A DNA stretch of 64,000 nucleotides, taken from assembly GCF_001653235.2 (NCBI RefSeq), contig NC_035796.1, positions 2,852,001 through 2,916,000 of the forward strand, written 5' to 3'. This DNA is from Pochonia chlamydosporia 170 (taxonomy: Eukaryota > Ascomycota > Sordariomycetes > Hypocreales > Clavicipitaceae). Below are positions 47,342 to 57,998 of the stretch, piece after piece (positions within the stretch are counted from its first letter, which is position 1; the number at the start of each line of letters is the position of its first letter). Position numbers and translations under genes: made by a program. Below the pieces are notes generated by a model. It did no database searches, was not told the origin of the DNA, and saw nothing but the letters and a program-made list of their open reading frames with translations.

Positions 47342-48783
47342 GTTTAATGTACGTTTGGTGGAGGAGTCTGTGTGAAATCGAGAAGGTGGAACGAGATCAA
47401 TAAAGAAGGTCAACACACTATTGATGAGATGAATGCAATTGTAATATACAGAGTAAGGGGGGGAAGTTTAAATGGTGTTTGACATTATTCTTTGATGTTG
47501 AGCATATGCACAACCAAATAACCAGACATCTTAGAAATTAGGGCTCTGGAAATGCATCACCAAAAATAGCCCCAGACGACTAGCAGTCGAGACTCAATTG
47601 AAGCCCTTGATTGAGCGCCACCAGCAAGGCCTGGTTTGTCAGCAGAAAGGCGTGGCTTTTCATGGGCCATGTTGAGCCGCTGTGGAGACGAAATCGCGCC
47701 CTCTGTTTGACTCAGGCCGAGCTGAAGATTGAAGATCTGAAGGCTACCTAGGTACTTGACATGGACATGGACATGGAAGCTTGAGATAAGGTCAAAGTGA
47801 GTTGAGTCTGGGGGAATGACAGTGGTCACGCCTGCAGGTTGGTTGAGGTAGAGATGGACGTCATTCGGCAGGGATGAAGAGGTTGGTCTTTGAGGTGAAC
47901 GGATCAATTGATAGATCTTGGTGGCATAGACAGGTCTTCAGAGTCGGTGAGTGTCTGGGGTATCCGTGTAAGCACATCAAGTTTGACTCTGAAATTGAAA
48001 AACAAGTCAAGTTGCAGTATAAGTTACTTTGGGAATAGGTCAAGGGAAAGAGACTTGACAGACGTTGACTACTTTTCGCAACCAAAAAAGTGAATCCAGC
48101 CTGGCAAGGATACCCAAGAACACCACATGCACCATACAGACATTTAAACATCGCCTCTTCATGTCTAAATACTGGCATTAATACACAAATCTATTTCATT
48201 CAACATAGCAGCAGACACCTTGTCCACCGATCGTCTTGCATTCTTTCAAGTTTGCCGTCCTCCTCCAACCCATCAAATCAAATGCGCCTTTCTATGTCAA
48301 AGGATTTTGTCCGTCCCCAACTCAGTGGACCCTCGCATTAGGCCCAGAACCATGTACCCAGAAGGCGACCCTACAACCAACCGTCAACTAATAAGAATTT
48401 CTATCTAGAAACCGTCTGGTCTCCATCGTCTCCATTGTCGGGAATGGACCGGACATCCACCTCCGTCAGTCACAGCCGAAGCCGCTCTGTCTCGCCTGGC
48501 CCTGTAGCTAACCCCCACGATGACTGAAATTTGCCTGTTGGATGTGGGAAACCAATGCCGTACATATTCTTGAATATTTCGTAAAATTGACAATTTGACT
48601 GGAGACATTGGTAATTGATTTGGTTACAAGGGCGTCGATTTACTCCTCCGCTACCACCCAACAATCTAGTTAAAAGAGTCGACAAATTCTTGTTCAACTC
48701 AACTTACATTGCATGCACATGCATACGGGAGGATAAAATCTGGCCCAAGGGTACATCCGCAGATTCAAGGTGGCCCAAAAACC
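47342..48783. other. Divergent intergenic region, 1.4 kb
   Basis: Between the 5' ends of the GST (minus) and the MCT-type transporter (plus). It holds three ACATGG units (47759-47776). No gene supported. Confidence 0.5.
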
Positions 48784-50166
48784 ATGGCTTCAAAAACGAA
48801 CTCGGGGGTTGAAGATGCCCCCGAACCAGCACAACTAGAAGCACACAGCAAGGAAGAAACAGTCCATCCCGACGACCTCATTGCACGAATATCCACCATT
48901 GACAGGGCATATCAGGCTTCACCTCCGGATGGCGGTCTACGAGCATGGTGCCAGGTCCTGGCTGGACACTTGATCGTCTTCAACACCTGGGGTTACATGA
49001 TCAGTTTTGGTATTTTCCAATCGCACTATGCCGAGATGCTGTCCATGGAACCATCGGCCATTGCCTGGATAGGCAGCGTCCAAATTTGCCTCGTCTTTCT
49101 AGTCGGCACGTTTGCCGGTAGAGCCTTTGACGCCGGCTACTACAAGATTGCTCTCATCATCGGAAATCTGCTCCAGCTTATAGGAATTGTTACAACTAGC
49201 GTCGCTCACACCTACTGGCAAGTGTTTTTGGCCCAGGGCATATGCCAAGGTCTTGGGTGCGGCATTGTTTTTGCGCCAACGGTGGCCAACGTCTCTACCT
49301 ACTTTTCCAAGAAGAAGAGCATTGCTATATCTCTGGGTGCTTGTGGCGGTGCCACGGGAGGGATGGTGTTTCCCTTGATGGCGCAGCAGTTGTTGCCAAA
49401 AATCGGCTTTCCATGGACGGTACGAGCGATGGGGTTGGTGGTCCTCGTTACGTCCGTCATGGTGTATCTGCTGGTTAAGCCAAGATTGCCCCCGAGGAAA
49501 TCTGGTCCCATCGTGGAAATAGGCGCGTTCAAAGAGAGCACCTATCTTTTGTTTGCGATAAGCATGTTCTTTACCTTGTGGGCTGCATACTTTGCCTACT
49601 ATTATGTAAGTCAACCTTTGAGCAAGACCATCAACTTAGCGTATACTTACTGTTGCCAGGCACGAGCATATGCTCTGGCCATCTTGGGCGGGTCGCAATC
49701 TACCTCCTTCACGATGCTGCTTGTTATCAACGCCGTCGGTATTCCAGGCCGCCTTGTCCCAGCTTTGATCGCTGACCGATACTTTGGCGCTGTGAACACC
49801 TTTATACCCATCATATTTTGCGCCGCTATTTGCATGTTTGGCTGGATTGGGGTGCGCTCCATCCCGGCGGACTATGTCTGGCTGTGCATCTATGGGTTCT
49901 TTGGCGCGGCTATCCAGGGCATGTTTCCGTCTACATTGGCCGGATTGACAAAAGATTTGAGCAAGGCGGGTACGAGGATCGGAATGATATTCACTATTGT
50001 CAGTGTTGCGGCTTTGACCGGGCCCCCTTTGGCAGGAAAGCTGATTGAGGTGAATGGAGGGAAATATCTGGGAGTCCAGATTTGGGGTGGTGCTTGTTTG
50101 GTGTTGGGAGGATTATTGTTGGTTGGGGCCAGGAGGGCGAGCATCAAAGACGAAGAGACGAAGTAA
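48784..50166 (+). CDS. MFS transporter, monocarboxylate (MCT/SLC16-like) family
   Basis: Exons 48784-49605 and 49660-50166 encode 442 residues. The start at 48784 (AAAACCATGGC) was preferred over the in-frame ATG at 48709 for context. A soluble N-terminus precedes PPDGGLRAWCQVLAGHLIVFNTWGYMISFG, the MCT-family start (P-D-G-G-[WLF]-x-W in loop/helix 1). About 12 transmembrane helices follow, with GICQGLGCGIVFAPTVANVSTYFSKKKSIAISLGACGGATGG in the middle and GPPLAGKLIE late. The 54-bp intron (GTAAGT ... TGCCAG) is a multiple of three without a stop, so retention would add 18 residues inside a helix-flanking region. Fungal members move carboxylates, riboflavin or unknown metabolites; the substrate cannot be told from sequence. 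Confidence 0.88.
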   Translation: MASKTNSGVEDAPEPAQLEAHSKEETVHPDDLIARISTIDRAYQASPPDGGLRAWCQVLAGHLIVFNTWGYMISFGIFQSHYAEMLSMEPSAIAWIGSVQICLVFLVGTFAGRAFDAGYYKIALIIGNLLQLIGIVTTSVAHTYWQVFLAQGICQGLGCGIVFAPTVANVSTYFSKKKSIAISLGACGGATGGMVFPLMAQQLLPKIGFPWTVRAMGLVVLVTSVMVYLLVKPRLPPRKSGPIVEIGAFKESTYLLFAISMFFTLWAAYFAYYYVSQPLSKTINLAYTYCCQARAYALAILGGSQSTSFTMLLVINAVGIPGRLVPALIADRYFGAVNTFIPIIFCAAICMFGWIGVRSIPADYVWLCIYGFFGAAIQGMFPSTLAGLTKDLSKAGTRIGMIFTIVSVAALTGPPLAGKLIEVNGGKYLGVQIWGGACLVLGGLLLVGARRASIKDEETK

Positions 50167-50406
50167 TGAATGACATGACTTACGCATATAACCATATCAG
50201 ACGCATAAATGCATTAAATAGAATTAATTATAATAGACTCAGATTGGTTTACTTCCATTTGATCTACTGCCCATCAGAAAGGTTGTGCCTGGCTACATGC
50301 AACTGGCCCCCACTTCAGCTCCGATTGGACATTTTGTATTTTTTGATGCCTCGACTCTACCATCAACCACTCCGTCCTGGTAACAACCACCATCACCAGC
50401 AACGGC
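50167..50406. other. Short tandem spacer
   Basis: 240 bp, AT-rich, between the MCT-type transporter and the mitochondrial release-factor gene; must hold both the terminator and the next promoter. Confidence 0.5.
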
Positions 50407-51742
50407 ATGTTCTCAGCTCCATGGATCTGTCGAAGCTGCACACGAGTGCTCCAGCGCTCTTACCAGCGTCAATTCGCCCGTTTCGCATCCAATGGTACCT
50501 AAACTCCTCCAACCACCACCTCCAAATTTGAACCGCCTCTCCTAACTCTTAACACTAGAGACACCCTCAACTTTGGCACCCAGTCTCATTCAACGAGCCA
50601 AAGCCCTCTCTGCCGAACACGATGCCCTACAGAAATCACTAAACGCCCTGTTTGATTCCCAAAAAGCCAAAAGGGCGGGTGAACTGCAACGCGTCGCAAC
50701 CGCCCTCGCAGCATGGCAGAAATCGCTTTCCTCCATCCAGGAGCTGCAGGGCATGGCAGACGACGAACAGGATCCTGACCTGGCAGCCATTGCGCGAGAC
50801 GAGCTACAGACCGAAGAAGCGAAGCTCGAATCGCTGGAAAAGAACCTCTCAACTAGTCTGACACCGCAGCATCCTTTTGCCGACATGCCCTGTATGATTG
50901 AGTTTCGCCCAGGGCCAGGCGGTCTCGAGGGCCGGTATTTCACAGACTCCCTATTCAAGATGTACAAGGCTCTCTGCATGCGACGGGGCTACCGCGCCAA
51001 CGTTTTGAAATACGAAATGGCCGACGCGGCCGGCGACCAGTCGTCTTCCGCGGGTGAGAGTCCCGTACAGGAAGCCATTCTCGAGGTTCAAGACCAAGGC
51101 GCGTACGATATTTTCCGCAGCGAAGCAGGCATGCACCGCGTCCAACGAATTCCCAGTACCGAAAGTAAGGGGCGAGTTCATACGAGTGCCGTGGCGGTGT
51201 GGGTGTTGCCATCCTTTCCAGAGAGCAGTGCCAGCGACATAGACTTTGACGACCCCGAAAGCGACTTTTACGTGAATCCGCAAGAAGTCAAGATTGAAAC
51301 GATGCGTGCGCGTGGCGCCGGTGGCCAGCACGTCAACAAAACGGAATCAGCGATTCGAATGACGCACATTCCCACGGGTACGACCGTGTCCATGCAGGAT
51401 CATCGCTCGCAGCAGCGGAACCGAGAAGATGCGTGGAAGCTGCTGCGTTCTCGTATTGCAAGTCAGCGCGCCGAGCAGCGCATGGAAGAAGCGTCGAGAT
51501 TGAGGAATAGCGTGCTTTCGCAAACTCAGATCACGCGAGGCGACAAGATTCGCACGTATAATTATAATCAGGATCGGTGTACAGATCATAGGGCTGCGTT
51601 GGATGTTCACAATTTACCTGACGTTTTGGAAGGCGGAGAGACGCTGGATCGGGTGATGGACGCAGCAAAGGAATGGCTGGTTGCTAAGGAAATTGAGATG
51701 GTTATTGCGGAGGAGGAGATCAAGGTCACGGACAAGGCGTGA
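50407..51742 (+). CDS. MRF1: Mitochondrial peptide chain release factor 1
   Basis: Exons 50407-50494 and 50559-51742 (64-bp intron, GTACCT ... CACTAG) encode 423 residues. The first exon supplies an Arg-rich presequence with no acidic residue (MFSAPWICRSCTRVLQRSYQ...), as expected for mitochondrial import. The core is class-I RF: IEFRPGPGGLEGRYF, the codon-recognition PxT motif as PST (228-230, in HRVQRIPSTESKGRVHTSAV), and the catalytic GGQ (284-286, RARGAGGQHVNKTESAIR), then THIPTG and RTYNYNQDR. RF1-type PxT reads UAA and UAG, fitting fungal mitochondria. It releases finished chains from the mitoribosome; the GGQ glutamine is normally methylated by Mtq1. Lower-case consensus donors vary here, but the splice gives an uninterrupted frame. 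Confidence 0.94.
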
Positions 51743-52241
51743 AGTCAAAACTGTGACGATGACAATGTAGTATTACATGTACTATTACTCTGTATCATAC
51801 AACGGCAGGTAGCCTGTATTCATAAGAGCAACAGGTAGTTGCTGAGTAGTTCACACGGAACCCATGACGAAGCTAGTAAATATGAAAGTCATAATAGCCT
51901 AATGGCAATATAACTGTGATTAGGTTATTCGAGGTTCCTACCAACGGTATCGTACATTTGGCCCGAAAAATGTATAGCAATGTATGAATCCCTGCTTCAA
52001 AAACAACCCACATACATCATTATCGCTTTTTCTTACTCCCGCAAAAACCCCATTTCCCACACGTGTCAAAACTTACACCCAAATATGTCCCATAGTTGCT
52101 GTATACATTCGCGCGACCAGTCGCTTGCCAAGAACAACAAAACAAGAGAAAAAACTCCGAGCACCTATTCAAATATAGCAACAGCATAAACCCGTAATAA
52201 AACTATGCATACAAACCGTGATTCGTTTGCCTTATACTTCT
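51743..52241. other. Convergent intergenic region
   Basis: 499 bp, AT-rich, between the 3' ends of MRF1 and the next gene. It contains the one-mismatch motif TACTCTGTA (51786-51794). No gene seen. Confidence 0.5.
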
Positions 52242-53629
52242 TCACATCAGGCCACCCAGGACAACTTTGCCAATGCTGGCCACTTCTGTTTTGACATGAC
52301 CTCTGCTATGGTCTTCGAATTCCTTTACGACACCTTGCACTATAATCTTGCGCAATTTCGAATCTGCCTTGGTGAAGAGCTCGGCGACTGGTGATGAACA
52401 TTCCCTTGGCGTGGGGACCAACGCCAAAAACCGTGTGTAACAATCTATCAACACGTCGCACAGCGTGGCAAAGGTCTCGAAGAAATCGGGTTCGAAGGGA
52501 AGAGCAGGCGTCAGCAAGTATGTATATTCTTCTCCGGGAAGCAAGTCGCTCTCGGACCCAGCAAAATTCATAACGGACGGTGCGCTGTTGGCAGCACCGG
52601 CGCCACCTGCGGGAGGAAATGCCTGCGAGTCATCAAGATGCATGTCTGCTGCGGATGTTGAGCGACGAGACTTTCCTCCGGGGCGACGGAACATGTTTGG
52701 TAATCGGGCTCGAGCCAGGGCCGCAGAAGAGTCGCCATGCATCTGTTGGAAGGAATCAAATTCGGACAGCAAAGAATTGAGACTTCGCAGAAATTCAATG
52801 GGCGTCGACGAGTAGAGGTCGTTAATCGTGGGAATGGAGAGGCCGAGGAGAAGATAATTTGTAGCTTTTCGGGCGAGTTTTCGAGAGTCAAAACATGACA
52901 TTCGTGAGAGATCTTGCCGTTCGAAGAGATATGTGTTGAACCAGTAAACCCGGCCTTCATGACTGTACACAGGAGTTAGCCCGATTCCGCGTTGCGCCCA
53001 AGAGACCAGGAGGCAACATACGCTTTTCTCAGATAATCTAGAGTTGATATCCTCTTGTTCGCTACATCGGTAATCTGCTGATGTATTATGCTGGCCTCGC
53101 TTGGCTGCCACATGCTAGCAACGCCAGCATTCAACACGCTTGCAACTCCAACAGGTGTTGGAGGTGGGAAATAACCCCCGGCACCAGTATTTGCCCTGCT
53201 CATGCTTCCAAATCCACTACTGGCACCAGTCGGGCTAACAGGACTTCGAATGCCGTCATCTGCGCCATCAATGTCTCTCTTATCGCGACTTTGAACCTTG
53301 GCCGCGGCAGGGAGTGCGTAGTCGGGCAAAGCTGGCGGGGCAGCAGCATCGGTGACTATAGCATTCGAGGTCCCGGTTGAGCCGACAGAGGAGCCTCGAC
53401 GTCGTGTGCCTCCAGAAAAGGAGGATTTCCGTGAGAATGACGACTTTCGAGACTCCTTGACGGGCCCTGAGGCAGGAATCGGCGGAGGCGAATGCGGTGG
53501 TGGATGAAGAGGATCGTTGTTACCCTCTCGCGTGGTTGGTCTGGAGAAGGAACTCGGGTTGGTGAAGACGCCCGCAGAAAAGGGAGAAAATATTGGCGTC
53601 GTCGACGATGTTGGTGTCGTTCTCTGCAT
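52242..53629 (-). CDS. Conserved-looking fungal protein of unknown function
   Basis: Exons 53629-53022 and 52962-52242 (59-bp intron, GTATGT, branch GCTAAC, acceptor TACAG) encode 442 residues. The N-terminal 150 residues are disordered and rich in Pro/Ser/Thr (KESRKSSFSRKSSFSGG; likely phosphorylation sites). The structured part starts near 175: IIHQQITDVANKRISTLDYLRKAHEGRVYWFNTYLF, then a helical stretch (DSRKLARKATNYLLLGLSIPTINDLYSSTPIEFLRSLNSLLSEFDSF), a Gly/Ala-rich linker, and a second helical block (FEPDFFETFATLCDVLIDCYTRFLAL ... VVKEFEDHSRGHVKTEVASIGKVVLGG). The splice joins LRKA to HEGRVYWFN in frame. I do not recognise a named family; the even helical blocks suggest a scaffold or complex subunit. 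It contains no transmembrane helix or signal peptide. Confidence 0.75.
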
Positions 53630-55571
53630 GGCGGCGGTTGCGCGTGCTCGCCGCCAGATCCAGGGCTCGGATGGATAATGTCTGAGTGATTCAGTGCGAA
53701 GTGGATGGGCGGTTCACAAGATTGCCATCAGGGGTCTGGTTTGATGATGACAGCCGTCGCTTGGAACAGAATTCGTCCTGGCGAGCAAAGATGTCTGGTT
53801 CTGGTGTGCTGGATGATTCAAACGTGGAGATGACGGAAATCGATCCTTAAATAAATCCGTCAGCTTTATCCTCCCCAGAAAACAGAAGCCATAAATCAGA
53901 CAGTAGGTGGAAATTCGACATCAAGGAGTCTGGTTGCATGGCAATGGCATGTGGTCTGGTGGCGCCCCCGAAAGCCAAAAGTCCAACATCTGAACGGGAA
54001 CATGAACAAGTTGAGGGGTGACGCACCGAGGCATGGGATTGGCTGTTGGGGTCGGTGGTGCCTTGACGTACCTTTGACGTGCCTTTGACGCCGCGTCTGT
54101 ACCTGGAGTCCTCGACCAATATCAATTGAGGCTGCACCTTGATCTGATCTGACCAGACCACATGCAGCTTTTCTTTTAATTTGACGAGACGCATGAACCT
54201 GCGACTCACTGCATGTACTCCGTATGTCCCCAACTAATTACCGACGCCTCACCCACCAGGATGTGACAAGCAGCCGATTTGACTCTATTGAGGTCTCAAC
54301 GTTCAACCCAATATCGTCTGGTGTTTAACAGCCAACGTTGGGCCAGATTTGTTGTTGAAACCTTTGAGCCTTTGAGCTTCGCTGATGACGGACAAATGAC
54401 CGATACTGCAGTCTGGCACAAGTCCAGTCCACAAGTCCCTGCAGCAAGTTAGACTCTCCCCAGAACTGTTGGAAGTACCTGGTAGCCAACTTACCCAGGT
54501 GTTTGAGCAGCGTCAAGTACTGCCAGTTCCGAGTTCCAGTTGACGCAAAGGCCCTCTCGTGATCAATTCGACTCTTTATATAGATGCACGTGCGGCAATC
54601 GCCTAGTTGCCGAGAGGCCCATTCCCATGGCCTGAAACAGTCAAAGAGGCGAGGTTACCAAAATCTCTAGATGGAAGATATGTGTATGATGGTGGTAGCT
54701 GGTAGAAAGTTCCTTCAATATAATCCCAAACCGGCCAATGTAGACGGCACATCAACATTCAAAACAACACACACAGGGTCAAAAGAATCTACAATTGGCG
54801 CAAAATATCTTACGACTTTCCAAACGCATAATTTTTTCAATGCCGTATTGTTCAATTTGGTTCACCTGCTCAAGTGGGACAAAACGATCGACATTTTCGC
54901 TGCCCCGATGTCGTCTATGCTGGACTTAAGGTTCTCCTAGATTCCCAATTGAGTCGTGAATGGTCCATCAACCAAACGCCATCCATCCATGCATGAAATA
55001 GCCTCGATACAGGGTGGCTTTCGTATCCACCCATCACTTATACTGATTTCGGAAAGTATTTTTCCTTTTTGACTTCTTCTCTTACATGTACTAACATTTC
55101 GGTATTGACCCTCAGTCTCTGCTTACGTTATATGTTCCAGCCCTGTTGAGCGTCCGTCTAAGCCCCTTGTTTCACGGTTCAAGTGCGTAGCGCGTATCAA
55201 GTTTGCAAAAGTGCCGTTGGGCATATTTGAAGTTTCAAAAACCTTTGGTCAATTCGCGTGTTTCGGGCAATGAGGCGCACTGTCACGTTACTACAGCCCT
55301 GCCAGAGCTTTGTCTTCCTTTAATTCCAGACAAGAGCTATGGCCTGTTTTGAAATAAGTTTTTGGCCGAGTCAAGCATACGTGACCATAAAATAGAATGC
55401 ACTTGGGCTGTTTCATACAATGTAACATTTTATTTTCCGACGGGGATGTTTTCGGTGGGATTAAACTATTCTCGTTTGTTGTTTTATATTCGTCCACCAT
55501 GAATATCTCTCATATATCTACATTTAAAATTAAATTGTACTATGCACACATATCGACATTCAAATCTGCAA
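53630..55571. other. Intergenic, 1.9 kb, AT-rich in its distal half
   Basis: The proximal half is promoter of the minus-strand gene, with a perfect TACTCCGTA (54216-54224) and tandem TTTGACG units near 54,062. The distal half (54,660-55,560) is noticeably AT-richer. One short plus-strand frame (54671-54940, 89 codons) sits 90 bp after TATATA at 54577-54582 but has no recognisable domain. It may be an orphan gene or decayed sequence. Confidence 0.45.
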
Positions 55572-56854
55572 TTACGGCGTTGGTGATGGAATCGAACCGG
55601 TGCTAGAGCAAACACAGCCTTTGTCCGGGAGACTCGTGACAGGTGGGTGTTTGCAGGTTGCTTCGGGGGTGAAGCCGGCAAAGGTCGACGTAGGAGCGGG
55701 CTGTACCACCTCGGCCTTGATGAGCACCGGGATAATCTGCCCGGTGGATAGACTGAAAGGGCGGTGGTTCAATGCTGTTAGCAACGCGCTGATTTGGCCA
55801 GAATGGCTGGTCACGCTGATCCAGGTGGAGGAATCGTTGGTGAACACATCGTCGAGAACCGTCTTGCTTCGGGCGACTTGATGCGCATTTGTCTCCCCCT
55901 CATTGCCCTTCCACAGCTCGTCCTTCTCGGTGAAGCCCGTCTCAAACTTCCAGCCCGGCATAAACTTGGCAATCTCGGATTTGGTGGACCGACGATCGCA
56001 GGTGTGAATGCTGATGTCTTCACGGAAAAGTTCCTTGATAGTAGGCTTGAAGGGATGCTCGGCGGGCACTTTCAGTGTGCTGAATGTGGTGTTGGCTGTC
56101 TGAAGGCATCGCTTGAGCGGGGAGCTGTAGTAAGATTCAAAGTGTGGCATCTTTTGCTGCTCGTACAGAGACTTGTAAAAGGCGTTGGCCTTTTGGGCTT
56201 CCTTAAACCCGTCTGCTGTCAAGAGAGGATCCGCCCAGGTGATGGTACCGTTGCCCTCCAATTCAGCCCAGTAGCACTGGAGCGTGGCAGGCATAGTATT
56301 AGTAGGCAGGATGCAACGAGTGGCAAGTCAAGTTGAAGGGAGCTAGCTTGGGACTCACGTTCCATGCCGGCGTACCGTAGAAACTCTCGGCAACGTTGTG
56401 GTAGCCTTGGCCATGCCGGCCAAAGAAGAGGACCTTGTAACGAATGTTGTTGCTCTTGTCACAGTTGTGGTTAAGATAATGGACCCATTTGTTGAAGCGT
56501 TGCCACTGCGACTTGGTACCGTGAGGATCAAACTTGTCATCAGAGGGGTATTTCCTGTCTATCAGCCCAAAGTTGTGCTGAGCCTATGATCCGGGTTTCA
56601 GCCTATCGCCCTGGGCGAAATGAACTTGACGGCAAGGGGAAAGATGGGAGAGTAAGGACAATACGCGATTGGCTCTGGAGACTCTGGAGACATACATAGT
56701 CAAACCCGCTGGGGTTTGTGTTGGGATCGTCTTGAAGGAAATAGCCTCCGACGGACGTGTATTGGATCGCCTTGCCCTTAGCCTCGTGCCATTTGGTTGT
56801 CGCCATGGACTGCGATGCAAGACCCAGCAGCACTGGGAGGGCGGAAAGCTTCAT
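55572..56854 (-). CDS. Secreted histidine phosphatase (phosphoglycerate mutase-like)
   Basis: Exons 56854-56696, 56583-56359 and 56276-55572 (introns 112 and 82 bp, both phase 0) encode 362 residues. A signal peptide (MKLSALPVLLGLASQSMA) precedes YTSVGGYFLQDDPNTNPSGFDY. The histidine-phosphatase core starts with RHGQGYHNVAESFYG (R109, H110 as the phosphohistidine), then YYSSPLKRCLQTA, KELFREDISIHTCDRRS, and the second catalytic histidine in WISVTSHSGQISALL. This is the fungal branch-1, Pmu1-like type rather than phytase. The C-terminus is Pro/Thr/Ser-rich with TCKHPP and CVCSSTGS, a possible wall-linked or cysteine-bonded tail. Expected extracellular or secretory-pathway phosphatase; substrate unknown. 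The extra ATG upstream (56947) lacks a signal peptide, so 56854 was chosen. Confidence 0.88.
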
Positions 56855-57998
56855 GTTCGGGTTGATGCGGTGCACGGGTGCTCTGCGAATTCGTGACGCA
56901 GAGTTTATCGAACAATGAGAGACCCAGCGACGTAGATGCAGATGCACATGTTAAATATTGTGATGTTGTGGTGAATGCAACGTGAGCAGAACTGGCTCTT
57001 GATGAGTGACCGGCCTTGCCGCGTGCCTTCTGGACTCTAGCAGGGTCTGGTTGCGGAACTCGGTGAGAATTCGGGGCGCATTCGAGGCACTACATGCCAA
57101 TGGCAGGACTGACGTCGTTTGGTGCGCCTGAGCCAACGCCAATGGATCGGCAACGTGCACAACAGTTCTGGTGCTCAACGCAGTAGTTCGTGGGCGAGCC
57201 ACTTTCCATCATGAATAGGCTAAAGATGACTACATGAGCTATCGAACACCAGAGATTAAGGCTCAATATAAATGGACAGGCCTATCGTGCAAATTGTATG
57301 CTTCTAGAATGGCTAGGCAGTTTGATAATTCTGCCATGATACTGCAATTTCGGTTGCAAATGTCAATTGATCAGTGAGATGATACAGGCGACAAATGCAC
57401 GTGGCTGACGCCTTGGTCATCCAGCATTCGTCCATGGTCAGATGTTGTCGTCGGTTGATGCCGCAGCCACAGCCAAATTGACCTGTCCATGAATCTATCA
57501 CAACCTTTGTATGACTATCAAGTTCTACGATGCCACCGTGGTGAACCTGGTGAGATTCAATCGCTACTGGGCACGACAACCAACGATGAAATGATTTGAT
57601 GGCTGGAATTCAATGTCAATTCATCCGTGCTTGTGAATTTGATGTTATTCCTCGTCCGTGGAAGGAGAGACTTGCGACGCACTTGCCCTGAACCACCAAC
57701 CAGGACCCTGTGGTAGCCAACCAGCGTCTGGCCAGCGCCGATTGCTGCCCCGCGACAACGGACCCTGGAGAGATTGTAGACCAGACCAGACCTTCACATG
57801 TCTGGTTTGTTGCCTGCCTGTCCAGACCGAAATACCATCGCCTTAACCCACTTCCTCTCAAATCATCCTGGAAAGTAAAAGCGACAACACACAACAGCGG
57901 AACCAATTACCAACCGCATCGCGCGTCTGTAATCTTGAGGTGTACCTTCGCCATCTTTTCTTCCCCTTTCCCACCTCGTCAGCGGTCACTACCCCACC
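56855..57998. other. Divergent intergenic region, 1.1 kb
   Basis: Between the histidine phosphatase (minus) and ECT1 (plus). It carries an AGACCAGACC repeat (57778-57792) about 205-220 bp before the ECT1 ATG. No gene seen. Confidence 0.5.

Noticed and set aside
43641..50166. Racemase, two transporters and a GST as a metabolic gene cluster
   Set aside because: They are interspersed with housekeeping genes, show no shared motif I could find, and include no core biosynthetic enzyme.
55580..55605. Perfect tRNA B-box-like GGTTCGATTCC on the minus strand
   Set aside because: No A box or cloverleaf arms around it; it is coding sequence for the tail of the histidine phosphatase (SIPSP).
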